This document shows, one piece after another, positions 32,404 through 40,000 of a stretch of DNA of 64,000 bases (position 1 is the stretch's first letter; each line of letters starts with the position of its first letter). The notes beneath the pieces are model-generated. The model made no database searches. It was not told the origin of the DNA and worked only from the letters and a program-made list of their open reading frames with translations. Position numbers and translations under genes: made by a program. Origin of the DNA: Streptosporangium pseudovulgare (GTDB lineage Bacteria > Actinomycetota > Actinomycetes > Streptosporangiales > Streptosporangiaceae); NCBI RefSeq assembly GCF_014648055.1, contig NZ_BMQJ01000002.1, positions 1 to 64,000 of the forward strand, in the 5' to 3' direction.

Positions 32404-32855
32404 GGCATGCCTCTCCTCCCTGCAGGAGAAGCGCCTACCCCCTCCTGCCATGGCAAACATCCCCGGCGGCGGCCGGTCGCGAGCCGCCGCGCGGCCTCGC
32501 GCCCGGCGCTCGCGGCGGTCGCGCCGTCACCGCGGGGAGGAGCGCGCCTGCGCCGGTGACGGCTCGTACGCCGCCGGGAAGGGAGCGGCGGACCGCCCCT
32601 CCCCACCCGTCCGCGCGTCCCGTGGACCGGGGCCGCGCGGATTCATGATCGATGTGACCGGCGTGAATACCGGTTCGATTCTGGCCATACCCACCTGCCG
32701 TTCGACGGCAACCGGTTACCCGCCGTCATTCGGCGGAGCGGCCCGGGACACGCCGGGCCCGAGGCGCGGCCGGTCCGGGCCCGCTCGACGGCCGCACCCG
32801 CCGCCGGCGGCGGACGTGGCGAGGGCGGTGAGGGCGGTGAGGGCGGCGCGGCCGG
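32404..32855. other. 452-bp gap with no recognisable gene
   Basis: It lies between the holin-like gene and the end of HxlR. The middle (32645-32700) is less GC-rich and contains gttcgattct, which looks tRNA-like by chance, but no cloverleaf forms around it. The right part has ggcgagggcggtgag direct copies (32816-32850). The promoter of the holin/DUF3618 pair should be near 32410-32480. Confidence 0.4.
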
Positions 32856-33377
32856 TCAGCCGGGCAGCGGGACGAGCATCCGGTGGGGGCGGCGCAGGGC
32901 CACGCTGACCGGGTCGTCGCGGAGGAGGTCGGCGCCGGGGCCGGGCCGTACCTCGGTCTCCTCCAGCGGGGGACGCCCGCCGCACGAGGGGCAGAGCCCG
33001 TGGGGGTCGATGCGGGCGCCGCAGGTGACGTGGTGGAAGACCCGGTAGGGGCCGGCCTTCGAGAGGTTCCGCTCGCCCCACTGGGCGAGCAGGTACACCG
33101 GGCCCCACAGCTCGCGGCCCATCTCGGTCAGGACGTACTCGTCGCGCGGGGGCGACTGCGAGTAGCGGACCCGCTCCAGCACCCCGGCGTCCACCAGCGT
33201 CTGGAGCCGCTGCGACAGGACGGCCCGCGGGATGCCGAGGTGGGCGAGGAAGTCGCCGTAGCGGCGCACGCCGTACAGCGCGTCGCGGACCACGAGCAGC
33301 GTCCAGCGCTCCCCGACGAGTTCCAGGGCACGCGCGAGGGTGCAGTCCTGCCCTTGGTAGTTCTTGCCGAGCGCCAT
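32856..33377 (-). CDS. HxlR-family transcriptional regulator
   Basis: 173 residues, ATG 33377. The winged helix is typical: CTLARALELVGERWTLLVVRDALYGVRRYGDFLAHLGIPRAVLSQRLQTLVDAGVLERVRYS, with DEYVLTEMGREL. HxlR proteins are dimeric. An extra C-terminal part contains CGARIDPHGLCPSCGG, a possible zinc ribbon. It diverges from an MFS gene. Three near-identical palindromes lie between the two starts, so it very likely represses both itself and the exporter. Confidence 0.92.
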   Translation of the reverse strand: MALGKNYQGQDCTLARALELVGERWTLLVVRDALYGVRRYGDFLAHLGIPRAVLSQRLQTLVDAGVLERVRYSQSPPRDEYVLTEMGRELWGPVYLLAQWGERNLSKAGPYRVFHHVTCGARIDPHGLCPSCGGRPPLEETEVRPGPGADLLRDDPVSVALRRPHRMLVPLPG

Positions 33378-33389
33378 GGCCCCATGCTA

Positions 33390-33482
33390 GTTCGCTCACC
33401 GAACCCACGCGCCGCACGACCGATGCAGGTTCATTCACCGAACTGACCCGTGCTACGGTTTCCGTCAGTTCATTCAATGAAC
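33390..33482. promoter_or_regulatory. Three HxlR operators at exact 39-bp spacing
   Basis: GTTCGCTCACCGAAC (33390-33404), GTTCATTCACCGAAC (33429-33443) and GTTCATTCAATGAAC (33468-33482) share an inverted GTTC/GAAC core. Starts are 39 bp apart in both intervals. They fill the HxlR-MFS intergenic region; the first ends close to the HxlR start and the third lies just before the MFS Shine-Dalgarno. Confidence 0.8.
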
Positions 33483-33497
33483 CTTGGAGGCTTCCCC

Positions 33498-34910
33498 ATG
33501 GCAATCGCCGCGCCCGGGCGCGCACCGGACACCGCCCCGGCCCCCGGCCCGACCCTCGTGCTCGCCTGCGCCGCGACGCTGCTGGCGCTGGTCAACTACA
33601 CCGTCCCGGCGGCGACACTGCCCCAGATGGCCCGGGACCTCGGCTCGGGCCCCACGGGACCGGCCTGGCTGCTGAACGGCATCTCGCTGGGCCTGGCGGC
33701 GGCGCTGCTGGTCACCGGGGACATGGCCGACGCCTACGGACGGCGGCGCGTCTACCTCGCCGGGCTGTGGACGCTGGCCGCCACCGCCGTCGCGGCGGCC
33801 CTGGCGACCGGAACCGGGATGTTCGTCGCCGCCCGGATGGCGCAGGGGGCTGCCAGCGCGGCGGTGCTCACCGCCGGCCTGGGCGTCCTCGGGCACGCCT
33901 TCCCCGACGGTCCCGAGCGCCTGCGCGCCACCGGCCGCTACGGGGCCATGATCGGCCTGGGCATCGCCATCGGGCCGCTGCTCTCCAGCGCGCTGGCCAC
34001 CGCGGTGAGCTGGCGGGCGGTCCACTGGGTGGTCGCCGCGGCCTCCGCGGCTCTGGCGCTGACGGCGGCCGGCCGGCTGCCGGAGTCGCGGGCCGCGACG
34101 CGCCGGCCGCCGGACGTGCCGGGCGCGCTCCTGCTGGCCTCGGGCCTCGCCGCGCTGGTCACCGCCGTCACCGAGGGACGCGCCGGCTGGGGCCGGCCGG
34201 TCGTGGCCGTCGCCTTCGCCGCCGCGGCGCTGCTGCTGGGCTCCTTCGTCGCGGTCGAACGGCGCCGCCGGCTCCCCCTGCTCGACCTGGGGCTCTTCCG
34301 GCATCCCCTGTTCGTCGTCTCCACCGGCGGGGCGCTCGTCGTCGGGACGGTCGTGATCGGGCTGATGAGCTTCCTGCCGACGGTGCTGCAGCTCTCCCGG
34401 GGCCTGACCCCGCTGGGCGGCGCCGTGCTGCTGGCCGTCTGGTCGGGGGTCTCGTTCCTGACCGCCCTGCAGGCCCGCCGCCTGCCGCTGACCGGCGGAG
34501 GCGGCCTGGCGCTGGGGCTGCTGCTGTCGGCCGCGGGCACGCTCGCGCTGCTGGGCGCCGCCGCCCACGCCCCCTGGGCCCGGGTGGCGGCCGGGCTGGT
34601 CGTCGCCGGGACGGGCAGCGGCCTGATCAACGCGGCGCTCACCCGGCTGGCGATCGAGAGCGTGCCCGCCCACCGGGCCGGGATGGGGTCGGGGGCGGGC
34701 AACACCGCCCGCTACGTCGGCTCGACGCTGGGCGTGGCGCTGATGGCCGCGGTGGTCGGCGCGGCGGGCCCGCGGACGGGCACCGACATCGCCCTGCTGG
34801 CCTGCGCACTGGTGGCGGCCGTGGCCGGCGCCGGGATCGCGGCCGCCGCGCGGCTCACCGGTCGCGGCGGAACACGACCACCAGCACCCGCAGCGCGAGG
34901 ATCGCGCTGA
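33498..34910 (+). CDS. MFS transporter, DHA2-like drug exporter
   Basis: 470 residues from ATG 33498 (GGAGG, 7-nt spacing), with 12-14 helices. Marks: LVNYTVPAATLPQMARDLG at helix 1, GDMADAYGRRRVYLAG (motif A), LGIAIGPLLSSAL (motif C region) and HRAGMGSGAGNTARYVGSTLGVAL near the C-terminus, as in DHA2 QacA-like exporters. It is divergent from its probable repressor HxlR. The last residues (TRPPAPAARGSR) are read from DNA that, on the other strand, is the tail of a broken gene ending at 34855. Confidence 0.88.
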   Translation: MAIAAPGRAPDTAPAPGPTLVLACAATLLALVNYTVPAATLPQMARDLGSGPTGPAWLLNGISLGLAAALLVTGDMADAYGRRRVYLAGLWTLAATAVAAALATGTGMFVAARMAQGAASAAVLTAGLGVLGHAFPDGPERLRATGRYGAMIGLGIAIGPLLSSALATAVSWRAVHWVVAAASAALALTAAGRLPESRAATRRPPDVPGALLLASGLAALVTAVTEGRAGWGRPVVAVAFAAAALLLGSFVAVERRRRLPLLDLGLFRHPLFVVSTGGALVVGTVVIGLMSFLPTVLQLSRGLTPLGGAVLLAVWSGVSFLTALQARRLPLTGGGGLALGLLLSAAGTLALLGAAAHAPWARVAAGLVVAGTGSGLINAALTRLAIESVPAHRAGMGSGAGNTARYVGSTLGVALMAAVVGAAGPRTGTDIALLACALVAAVAGAGIAAAARLTGRGGTRPPAPAARGSR

Positions 34911-34922
34911 TCACCAGCAGGT
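34855..34922 (-). pseudogene. 3' remnant of a membrane-protein gene cut by the IS element
   Basis: The minus strand reads NLLVISAILALRVLVVVFRRDR and then stops at 34855. It is a membrane helix plus basic tail like the C-terminus of AarF/UbiB-type (ABC1) kinases in actinobacteria. Its 5' side joins the TnpB element directly. The presumed N-terminal remnant is at 36524-36805; the middle is absent. Confidence 0.4.
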
Positions 34923-36185
34923 TTTGACGTCCTCCCCGCCTTGAAAGGCGGGGATTCTCCCCTGCCAGGCCGCCGAGAACGCGGGCGGCTTGGAGTGGGT
35001 TCCTGCTTCGCCGGGTCGTGCCACCGCAAGCGGTGGTCTCACCGTCCCTCCACAGGCGTTTAGCCTGTCCGCCCGTCCGGCGGCCAGGATGTTGATCGCC
35101 GCGTTGACGTCCCGGTCGTGGACCACGCCGCACGGGCAGGTCCACGACCGGACGGAAAGCGGCATGGACGCGGCGAGGGCACCGCACGCCGAGCACAGCT
35201 TCGACGACGGGAACCAGCGGTCGATCTTCGCGAAGGTCCGCCCGTACCGGGCGGCCTTGTACTCCAGCATCCCGACGAACTGCGACCAGCCCGCATCATG
35301 CACACTCTTGGCCAGCCTCGTGCGCGCCAGGCCCTTCACCGACAGGTTCTCCACGTAGATCGCTTGGTTGTCGCGGATCAACGCGGTGGAGAGCTTGTGG
35401 GCGAAGTCGCGGCGCGCGTCGGCCACCCGGGCGTGCGCCCGCGCGACCCTGACGACGGCCTTCGTGCGGTTGTTCGACCCCTTCACCGTGCGGCTGAGGG
35501 CCTGCTGGGCTTTACGCAGGCGGCGCTCCGCCCGCCGCAGGAAGCGCGGGTTGTCCACCTTCGAGCCGTCCGATGCGACCGCGAAGTGCGTCAATCCCAG
35601 GTCGATGCCCACCTCGGCGGCGGCCTGGGGAAGCGGTTCGTCGGTCGTCTCGACCACGAACGACGCGAAGTACCTCCCGGCCGCGTCCTTGATGACCGTC
35701 ACCGACGACGGCTCGGACGGCAGGCCGCGTGACCAGCGCACCGGAACATCCCCGATCTTCGGCAGGCGCAGCCTGCCGCCCGCCGTGACGGTGAACCGGG
35801 CGTTGCGGGTGAACCGGATCGCCTGCCGGTCGTCCTTGCGTGACCGGAACCGGGGCGGCGCGACCTTCGGACCCTTCCGCTTCCCGGCGACCGAGGCGAA
35901 GAAGTTCCGATAGGCGGTGTTCAGATCGGCGAGCGCCTGCTGAAGCAGGACGGCCGACACCTCGCCCAGCCATGCCCGTTCGGGCGTCTTCTTCGCCTCG
36001 GTGATGACCCGCTTGGACAACTCCCCATCCGAGACGTACGGCAGGCCCACCTCACGCGCCGCCCGGCGTGCGCGCAGCCCGTCGTTGAACACCACGCGGG
36101 CGCACCCGAACGCCCGCGCCAGCACTTCACGCTGGGCGGCGTCCGGGGAAAGCCGGTACCGGTAACGCAGCCGCACGGCCATCAT
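34911..36185 (-). CDS. tnpB: TnpB, RNA-guided endonuclease of an IS200/IS605 (IS1341-type) element
   Basis: 424 residues from ATG 36185 (MMAVRLRYRYRLSPDAAQ). The RuvC-like active site is complete: Asp195 in GIDLGLTHFAV, Glu279 in IYVENLSVKGL and Asp359 in HDRDVNAAINIL. The zinc ribbon is intact (Cys331, Cys334, Cys350, Cys352). No Y1 transposase TnpA is present. The reading frame runs through the element's right-end hairpin (34934-34953), and its stop codon is supplied by flanking host DNA. The guide (omega) RNA of this family normally overlaps the tnpB 3' end, so it should lie around 34920-35050. Protein motifs look functional. Confidence 0.9.
   Translation of the reverse strand: MMAVRLRYRYRLSPDAAQREVLARAFGCARVVFNDGLRARRAAREVGLPYVSDGELSKRVITEAKKTPERAWLGEVSAVLLQQALADLNTAYRNFFASVAGKRKGPKVAPPRFRSRKDDRQAIRFTRNARFTVTAGGRLRLPKIGDVPVRWSRGLPSEPSSVTVIKDAAGRYFASFVVETTDEPLPQAAAEVGIDLGLTHFAVASDGSKVDNPRFLRRAERRLRKAQQALSRTVKGSNNRTKAVVRVARAHARVADARRDFAHKLSTALIRDNQAIYVENLSVKGLARTRLAKSVHDAGWSQFVGMLEYKAARYGRTFAKIDRWFPSSKLCSACGALAASMPLSVRSWTCPCGVVHDRDVNAAINILAAGRADRLNACGGTVRPPLAVARPGEAGTHSKPPAFSAAWQGRIPAFQGGEDVKTCW
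34920..35050 (-). ncRNA. Probable omega (right-end element) RNA of the TnpB element
   Basis: Position is inferred from the TnpB family rule that the guide scaffold is transcribed from the tnpB 3' end into the right end. The visible structure is the hairpin ccccgcc-ttgaaa-ggcgggg at 34934-34953. The exact RNA ends and the guide segment cannot be read off; the guide would be host sequence just past about 34920. Confidence 0.4.
34934..34953. mobile_element. Right-end hairpin of the TnpB element
   Basis: Perfect 7-bp stem ccccgcc/ggcgggg with loop ttgaaa, preceded by gttttgacgtcct. This is the subterminal palindrome typical of IS605-family right ends. The element boundary is probably near 34920, where host-like coding sequence begins on the minus strand. 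Confidence 0.65.
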
Positions 36186-36230
36186 CGTGCCACTCGGCCA
36201 TGACCGGGCGTAGGGGAATCCGGGCGATCC

Positions 36231-36450
36231 GTGAACACATCGGCGCCCGCGCCGACGCCGCCCACCACCCCGGCGAACACACCATCGCCGAACGCGGGCG
36301 GCCGGCCCTTCGCCGTCCCGGTGCCCTACGCCTGGTGGGCCGAGCGGCAAGACCAGGAAGGCCAGGACACGCTCGCGCCCTGGCGGGCACTCCCGCGTGG
36401 GCCTTCACCTCCGCACCTGAAGGCCGGAACACTGGCCCGCATTGCGGTAG
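36231..36450 (+). other. Possible small or truncated gene next to TnpB
   Basis: A frame from GTG 36231 encodes a Pro/Thr-rich start and then RPFAVPVPYAWWAERQDQEGQDTLAPWRALPR, which has protein-like composition. After about 36430 the frame runs antisense to the gene remnant and loses character. It could be a cargo gene of the element or the 5' stump of a host gene. I do not recognise it. Confidence 0.25.
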
Positions 36451-36523
36451 CCGATGAGCTGGTGGAGACCGACGTCGGCGGTGACCGGCGGGCCCGGGTC
36501 GGTGCCGAGCAGCAGCGCGTCGC

Positions 36524-36805
36524 TCACCCCGAGACAGGTCGCCGACGCCGGAGGCGCGGCCCCACCGGGTGCGCCGCTCCAGCGTCCGGGCCAGGCGGTA
36601 GCGGCGTGACGCCCTGGTCGTTCACGTCCACCGCGCCGGAGAACGCCTTCATCAGCGGCCCGAGGACCAGGGCCACCAGTCCCCCGGCCAGGAGCGTGCG
36701 GACCACCCCGAACCGCAGGTCGAGCAGCCGCCGGGTGACCACGGCGAACCCGCCCACCAGCAACAGGGCGGTGACCGCGAAGGCCACCGCCGTCAGAACA
36801 CCCAC
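36524..36805 (-). pseudogene. 5' remnant of a membrane-protein gene (AarF/UbiB-like N-terminus)
   Basis: From GTG 36805 the frame begins VLTAVAFAVTALLLVGGFAVVTRRLLDLRFGVVRTLLAGGLVALVLGPLM. That is two membrane helices around TRRLL(D/G)xRxG, the N-terminal pattern I associate with actinobacterial ABC1/AarF kinases. After about residue 65 the frame degenerates and no kinase domain follows. With the tail fragment at 34855-34922 it suggests insertion of the TnpB element accompanied by deletion of the middle. Confidence 0.4.
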
Positions 36806-37066
36806 AACCGCCCGCCGTTCCGATCACCGTAAGAGCATCGGCGGACAGACTAGGTCATTCCCGGGCGAGGGTATGAAGGTGAAGTTCGACGCCGCCCTCC
36901 GCGTCGTGCCGGTCCGGCTCGTCCGGCACCTCCACCGGAGGGAACCCGGCGGGAGGCGGGTTCTCCACGGACGGGGCGTGTCGGGTCGCGTGGAAAGTCT
37001 GTTACGCCAGATCATGAGACCCTTGCTCTACTTGCCGAACGCGATGGGAAGGGCGGCACGCTAGAA

Positions 37067-38500
37067 ATGGCACAGATCGTCGGCGGCGGACGCCCGGTCA
37101 ACGACGCCGAGCGACGGGTGATCGCCCATCTGCGGGACAACGCCCCCGACGACTGGCTGCTGCTGCACAACATCGAGGTGCCGCGCGACGGCGACGTCTT
37201 CGAGGTGGACCTGGTGGTCCTGACCGGCCACTCCCTGTGCGTGATCGACGTCAAGGGGACGCGCGGACGGATCGAGGTCGCCGGCTCACGGTGGTTCCCG
37301 GCGCGGCGGGAGGCGTTCGGCTCCCCCGTGACCAAGCTGCGCGGCACCGGGCGGGCGCTGAAGGGCCTGCTGGTCCGGCAGCGGCGGGAGCTGGATCGGG
37401 TGTACGTCGACAGCCTCGTCGTGCTGACCGGGCCCGACGCCGAACTGGTCGACCCGGCCGGCCGCGACCTGCGGCACGTCACCGACCTCGACGGGCTGAT
37501 CCCCACGCTGCGCGACGTCTCCCGGATCAGGCGGGGCTGCACCCCCGACGCCGTGCCGTACCGGGCCGCGATCCTGGAGGCGCTGAACGGCGCCGTACGG
37601 CGGTCCACCGCGCCGCCGCGGTTCGGCAACTGGGAGGTGGAGGAGGAGCTCGGCGGGGACGCCCGGGTCACCGAGTACCGCGCGTTCAACGCCACGGTCC
37701 CGGGCAGCGAGACGGTGCTGCTGCGGGTGTACCGGGCCGACCCGCTGGCCGAGGAGGAGCCGCGCGCGGCCGAGCGGCGCCTGATCACCAACGCCTACCA
37801 GGCCCTCACCAGGATCCCGCCGCACCCGTGCGTCGTCCGCGCGCGGGACTTCTTCGCCGTCGACGACGAGAGCCGGTTCGTGCTGGTCCTCGACGACGTG
37901 CACGGCCAGGCCCTGCAGCTGCGCCTGACCGCGTCCCGGCGGGCGCTGCCCACCGCCGCCCGGCTCGACGTGCTGGAGGACATGCTGGCGGGCCTGGCCC
38001 ACGTCCACGCCAACAACGTCATCCACCGGGCGCTCAGCCCCGCGTGGGTGCTGGTGACCGAGGACGGCCGGGCGATGCTGACCGGGTTCGACTACGCCAA
38101 GCCCGGCCCCCGGCCGTACACGGTCGCCAGCGAACTGCCCAACGTCCTCGACACCCCCTACGTCGCCCCCGAGTGCCACGCCGGGCCCGAGCGGATGACG
38201 GCCGCCTCCGACGTGTACGCGGCGGGGGTCATCGGCTTCCACCTGCTCGCCGGGCGGCTGCCGTCGGGGAGCCCGGACGCCGAGGCCCCGCTGGACGACG
38301 TCCCGCCGCAGGTGACGGACCTGCTGCGGCGGATGCGCGACCACTCCCCGGACAAGCGGCCGGGCGCCGCCGAGGCCCTTGAGGACCTGCGGCGGGCGCG
38401 GGTGGGGCTGCCGCCCGGGGAGCGGGCGGCGGAGCGTGACCCCGTGCTGCTCGACCGGATCCGCGGCAGGTTCCGCCGCCTGTCCGGCCGCCGCACGTAA
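37067..38500 (+). CDS. NERD nuclease-related domain fused to a degenerate protein kinase
   Basis: 477 residues. Residues 1-150 are a NERD domain: NDAERRVIAHL, VDLVVLTGHSLCVIDVKGTRGRI (Asp and the D-V-K of the nuclease-like core), SPVTKLRGTGRALKGLL. Residues 185-450 are kinase-like but have lost the key residues. The Gly loop is EELGGDARV, HRD-K-N is replaced by VIHRALSPAWVLV (no Asp, Lys or Asn) and DFG by TGFDYAKPG. YVAPECH and SDVYAAGVIGFHLLAG keep the C-lobe fold. NERD-kinase proteins occur in defence systems such as BREX (PglW) and others. Here it stands alone beside a TnpB scar; function unknown. Confidence 0.8.
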   Translation: MAQIVGGGRPVNDAERRVIAHLRDNAPDDWLLLHNIEVPRDGDVFEVDLVVLTGHSLCVIDVKGTRGRIEVAGSRWFPARREAFGSPVTKLRGTGRALKGLLVRQRRELDRVYVDSLVVLTGPDAELVDPAGRDLRHVTDLDGLIPTLRDVSRIRRGCTPDAVPYRAAILEALNGAVRRSTAPPRFGNWEVEEELGGDARVTEYRAFNATVPGSETVLLRVYRADPLAEEEPRAAERRLITNAYQALTRIPPHPCVVRARDFFAVDDESRFVLVLDDVHGQALQLRLTASRRALPTAARLDVLEDMLAGLAHVHANNVIHRALSPAWVLVTEDGRAMLTGFDYAKPGPRPYTVASELPNVLDTPYVAPECHAGPERMTAASDVYAAGVIGFHLLAGRLPSGSPDAEAPLDDVPPQVTDLLRRMRDHSPDKRPGAAEALEDLRRARVGLPPGERAAERDPVLLDRIRGRFRRLSGRRT

Positions 38501-38506
38501 CGGCGG

Positions 38507-38671
38507 CTAGCGCCGGGGCCCCGCCGCCCGGTTCCCCCGGAGGCGGGCCATCAGCTCGCGCGCCCGCTGCTGGTTGCGCGGGTCCCGGGCCATCACCTTG
38601 ACCCGCTCGACGGTCCTGCGGCCCTGCGGGCCGGCCAGGTATCGCCGGATACGGTCGATCATGGTCGCCAT
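38507..38671 (-). CDS. Small basic conserved protein
   Basis: 54 residues from ATG 38671 with GGGAGG upstream. It reads TMIDRIRRYLAGPQGRRTVER, later MARDPRNQQRARELMARLRG: an Arg-rich amphipathic helical protein with the pattern 'I-x-R-[IL]-R-x-[YF]-L-x-G-P-Q-G-R-R'. I recall similar short proteins in Streptomyces and relatives without known function. DNA or RNA binding is plausible from charge only. It is convergent with the NERD gene (6 bp between stops). Confidence 0.7.
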   Translation of the reverse strand: MATMIDRIRRYLAGPQGRRTVERVKVMARDPRNQQRARELMARLRGNRAAGPRR

Positions 38672-38901
38672 CGTGTCCTCCCATCGCTTTCCGAAGGGAG
38701 CTTCCCCGGCGATCCGCGTCCAATCCGGAGTGCCCGTCCCGGGAACCCGGAACGGGGCGCGGGAGCGGCACGAAAAGGGCACGGAGAACGGCCCGGGGAG
38801 CGGCGGAGCGGGCGGCCCGGCGCTCCCCGGTCGCCCGGCGCCGGGCGACCGGGCGGCCGGGGGCCGGGCGACCGGGGGCCGGACGGCTCGGGACCGGGCG
38901 C

Positions 38902-39840
38902 TCAGGAGTCGACGAACTCCTCGGGGACCATCACCCGCAGGCCGTTCGGGATGGTCCGGATGGTGATCGGCGTCATCAGGCGGACCTCGCCGTCGACGTC
39001 GGCGGCCATCGGCGGGTCGGTCTCCAGGAGCATCTCCCGGCCGACGACGAAGGGGCCGCCCGCGAGGCTGCGCCAGCGGCCGGTGGCGGCGCGGATCAGG
39101 GTCTCCACGACCAGCCGGAGGCGCTTGCCCGAGCCGAGCTGGTAGGCGACGAGCAGGCCGTTGTCGATGCTGATGTCCCTGGCCACCTGCCAGCCGCCGT
39201 GGAAGCGGCCGTTGGCGATGTTGAGCTGGTGGGTGAGCAGCTCGTGGCGGTGGCCGTCCACCGTGATGGCGGCGCGGAAGGGCCGGTGCCCGGGGAGGAT
39301 CGTCAGGGCGGTCAGGGGGTAGGCCGGGCGCCCGAGGACGCGCTTGAGCCAGGGCCGCACCTTGCCGGCCACCTCGACGGAGACGCCGAAGCTCGCGAGG
39401 TTGGCGAACTCCCGGTCACCGGCGACACCCAGGTCGATGTCGGCGACCTTGCCGGTGCGGAACACCCGGACCGCCCCGGGCAGGTCCAGCGGGAGGCCGA
39501 GGCTGCGGGCGAAGTTGTTGGTGGTGCCCAGCGGCAGCAGGCCGAGGGCGACGTCGCGGTGGGCGACGTGCTTGACCGCGGCGCTGAGCGTGCCGTCGCC
39601 GCCGCCGACGGCCAGCAGGTCGGGGCGTTCGTCCAGCGCCGCGTCCAGCGTGGCCCGCAGGCCGCGGGGATCGTCGACGGTGAAGGTGCGGACCGGTTTG
39701 AAACCCTCCGCGTGCAGCGCGCGGACGACCTCGGGGAAGAGGCGGCGGCCGCGGCGCGAACGCGTGTTGACGACCAGGCAGATCCTGCCCTTCGTCCGGA
39801 TGGCCTCGGTGTGCTCGGCCTTGCTTCGGAGCTCTGCCAC
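38902..39840 (-). CDS. Diacylglycerol/lipid kinase (DAGK_cat family)
   Basis: 312 residues from GTG 39840 (GGAGAGGG upstream). Family motifs are ICLVVNTRSRRGRR, LLAVGGGDGTLSAAVKH (nucleotide-binding GGGDGT), LLPLGTTNNFARSLGLP and a beta-rich C-terminal domain ending PMAADVDGEVRLMTPITIRTIPNGLRVMVPEE. It phosphorylates diacylglycerol or a related lipid at the membrane surface. It is a single gene; the upstream protease transcript is closed by a strong hairpin at 39879-39913. Confidence 0.9.
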   Translation of the reverse strand: MAELRSKAEHTEAIRTKGRICLVVNTRSRRGRRLFPEVVRALHAEGFKPVRTFTVDDPRGLRATLDAALDERPDLLAVGGGDGTLSAAVKHVAHRDVALGLLPLGTTNNFARSLGLPLDLPGAVRVFRTGKVADIDLGVAGDREFANLASFGVSVEVAGKVRPWLKRVLGRPAYPLTALTILPGHRPFRAAITVDGHRHELLTHQLNIANGRFHGGWQVARDISIDNGLLVAYQLGSGKRLRLVVETLIRAATGRWRSLAGGPFVVGREMLLETDPPMAADVDGEVRLMTPITIRTIPNGLRVMVPEEFVDS

Positions 39841-39878
39841 GTGTCCCTCTCCGCCTCGGCGTTCCTGCCGCTCAAATG

Positions 39879-39913
39879 GTATGGCCCCGCCGTCGGTGAC
39901 GGCGGGGCCATAC
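39879..39913 (-). terminator. 16-bp perfect hairpin terminator after the M6 protease gene
   Basis: gtatggccccgccgtc and gacggcggggccatac are exact complements around loop ggt. On the minus strand a short CATTTGAG follows. It lies 88 bp after the protease stop and just before the lipid kinase start. Confidence 0.8.
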
Positions 39914-40000
39914 ACGGTTCTCCGGCCGGTGATCCGGGCCGTCCGGGTGGTCCGGACGGCCCGGGACCGGGCGGTCAGGCGGTCAGGCGGGCCTTCCGGG

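Noticed and set aside
32660..32700. Possible tRNA (gttcgattct resembles a T-loop)
   Set aside because: No acceptor or anticodon stem can be paired around it.
33054..33525. Longer HxlR start upstream of 33377
   Set aside because: The extension would cross two operator palindromes, and the ATG at 33377 gives the normal family N-terminus (LGKNYQGQDCTLARAL).
36127..36432. Minus-strand frame upstream of TnpB as a TnpA transposase
   Set aside because: No HUH motif or Tyr context of Y1 transposases; sequence is Arg/Pro-rich.
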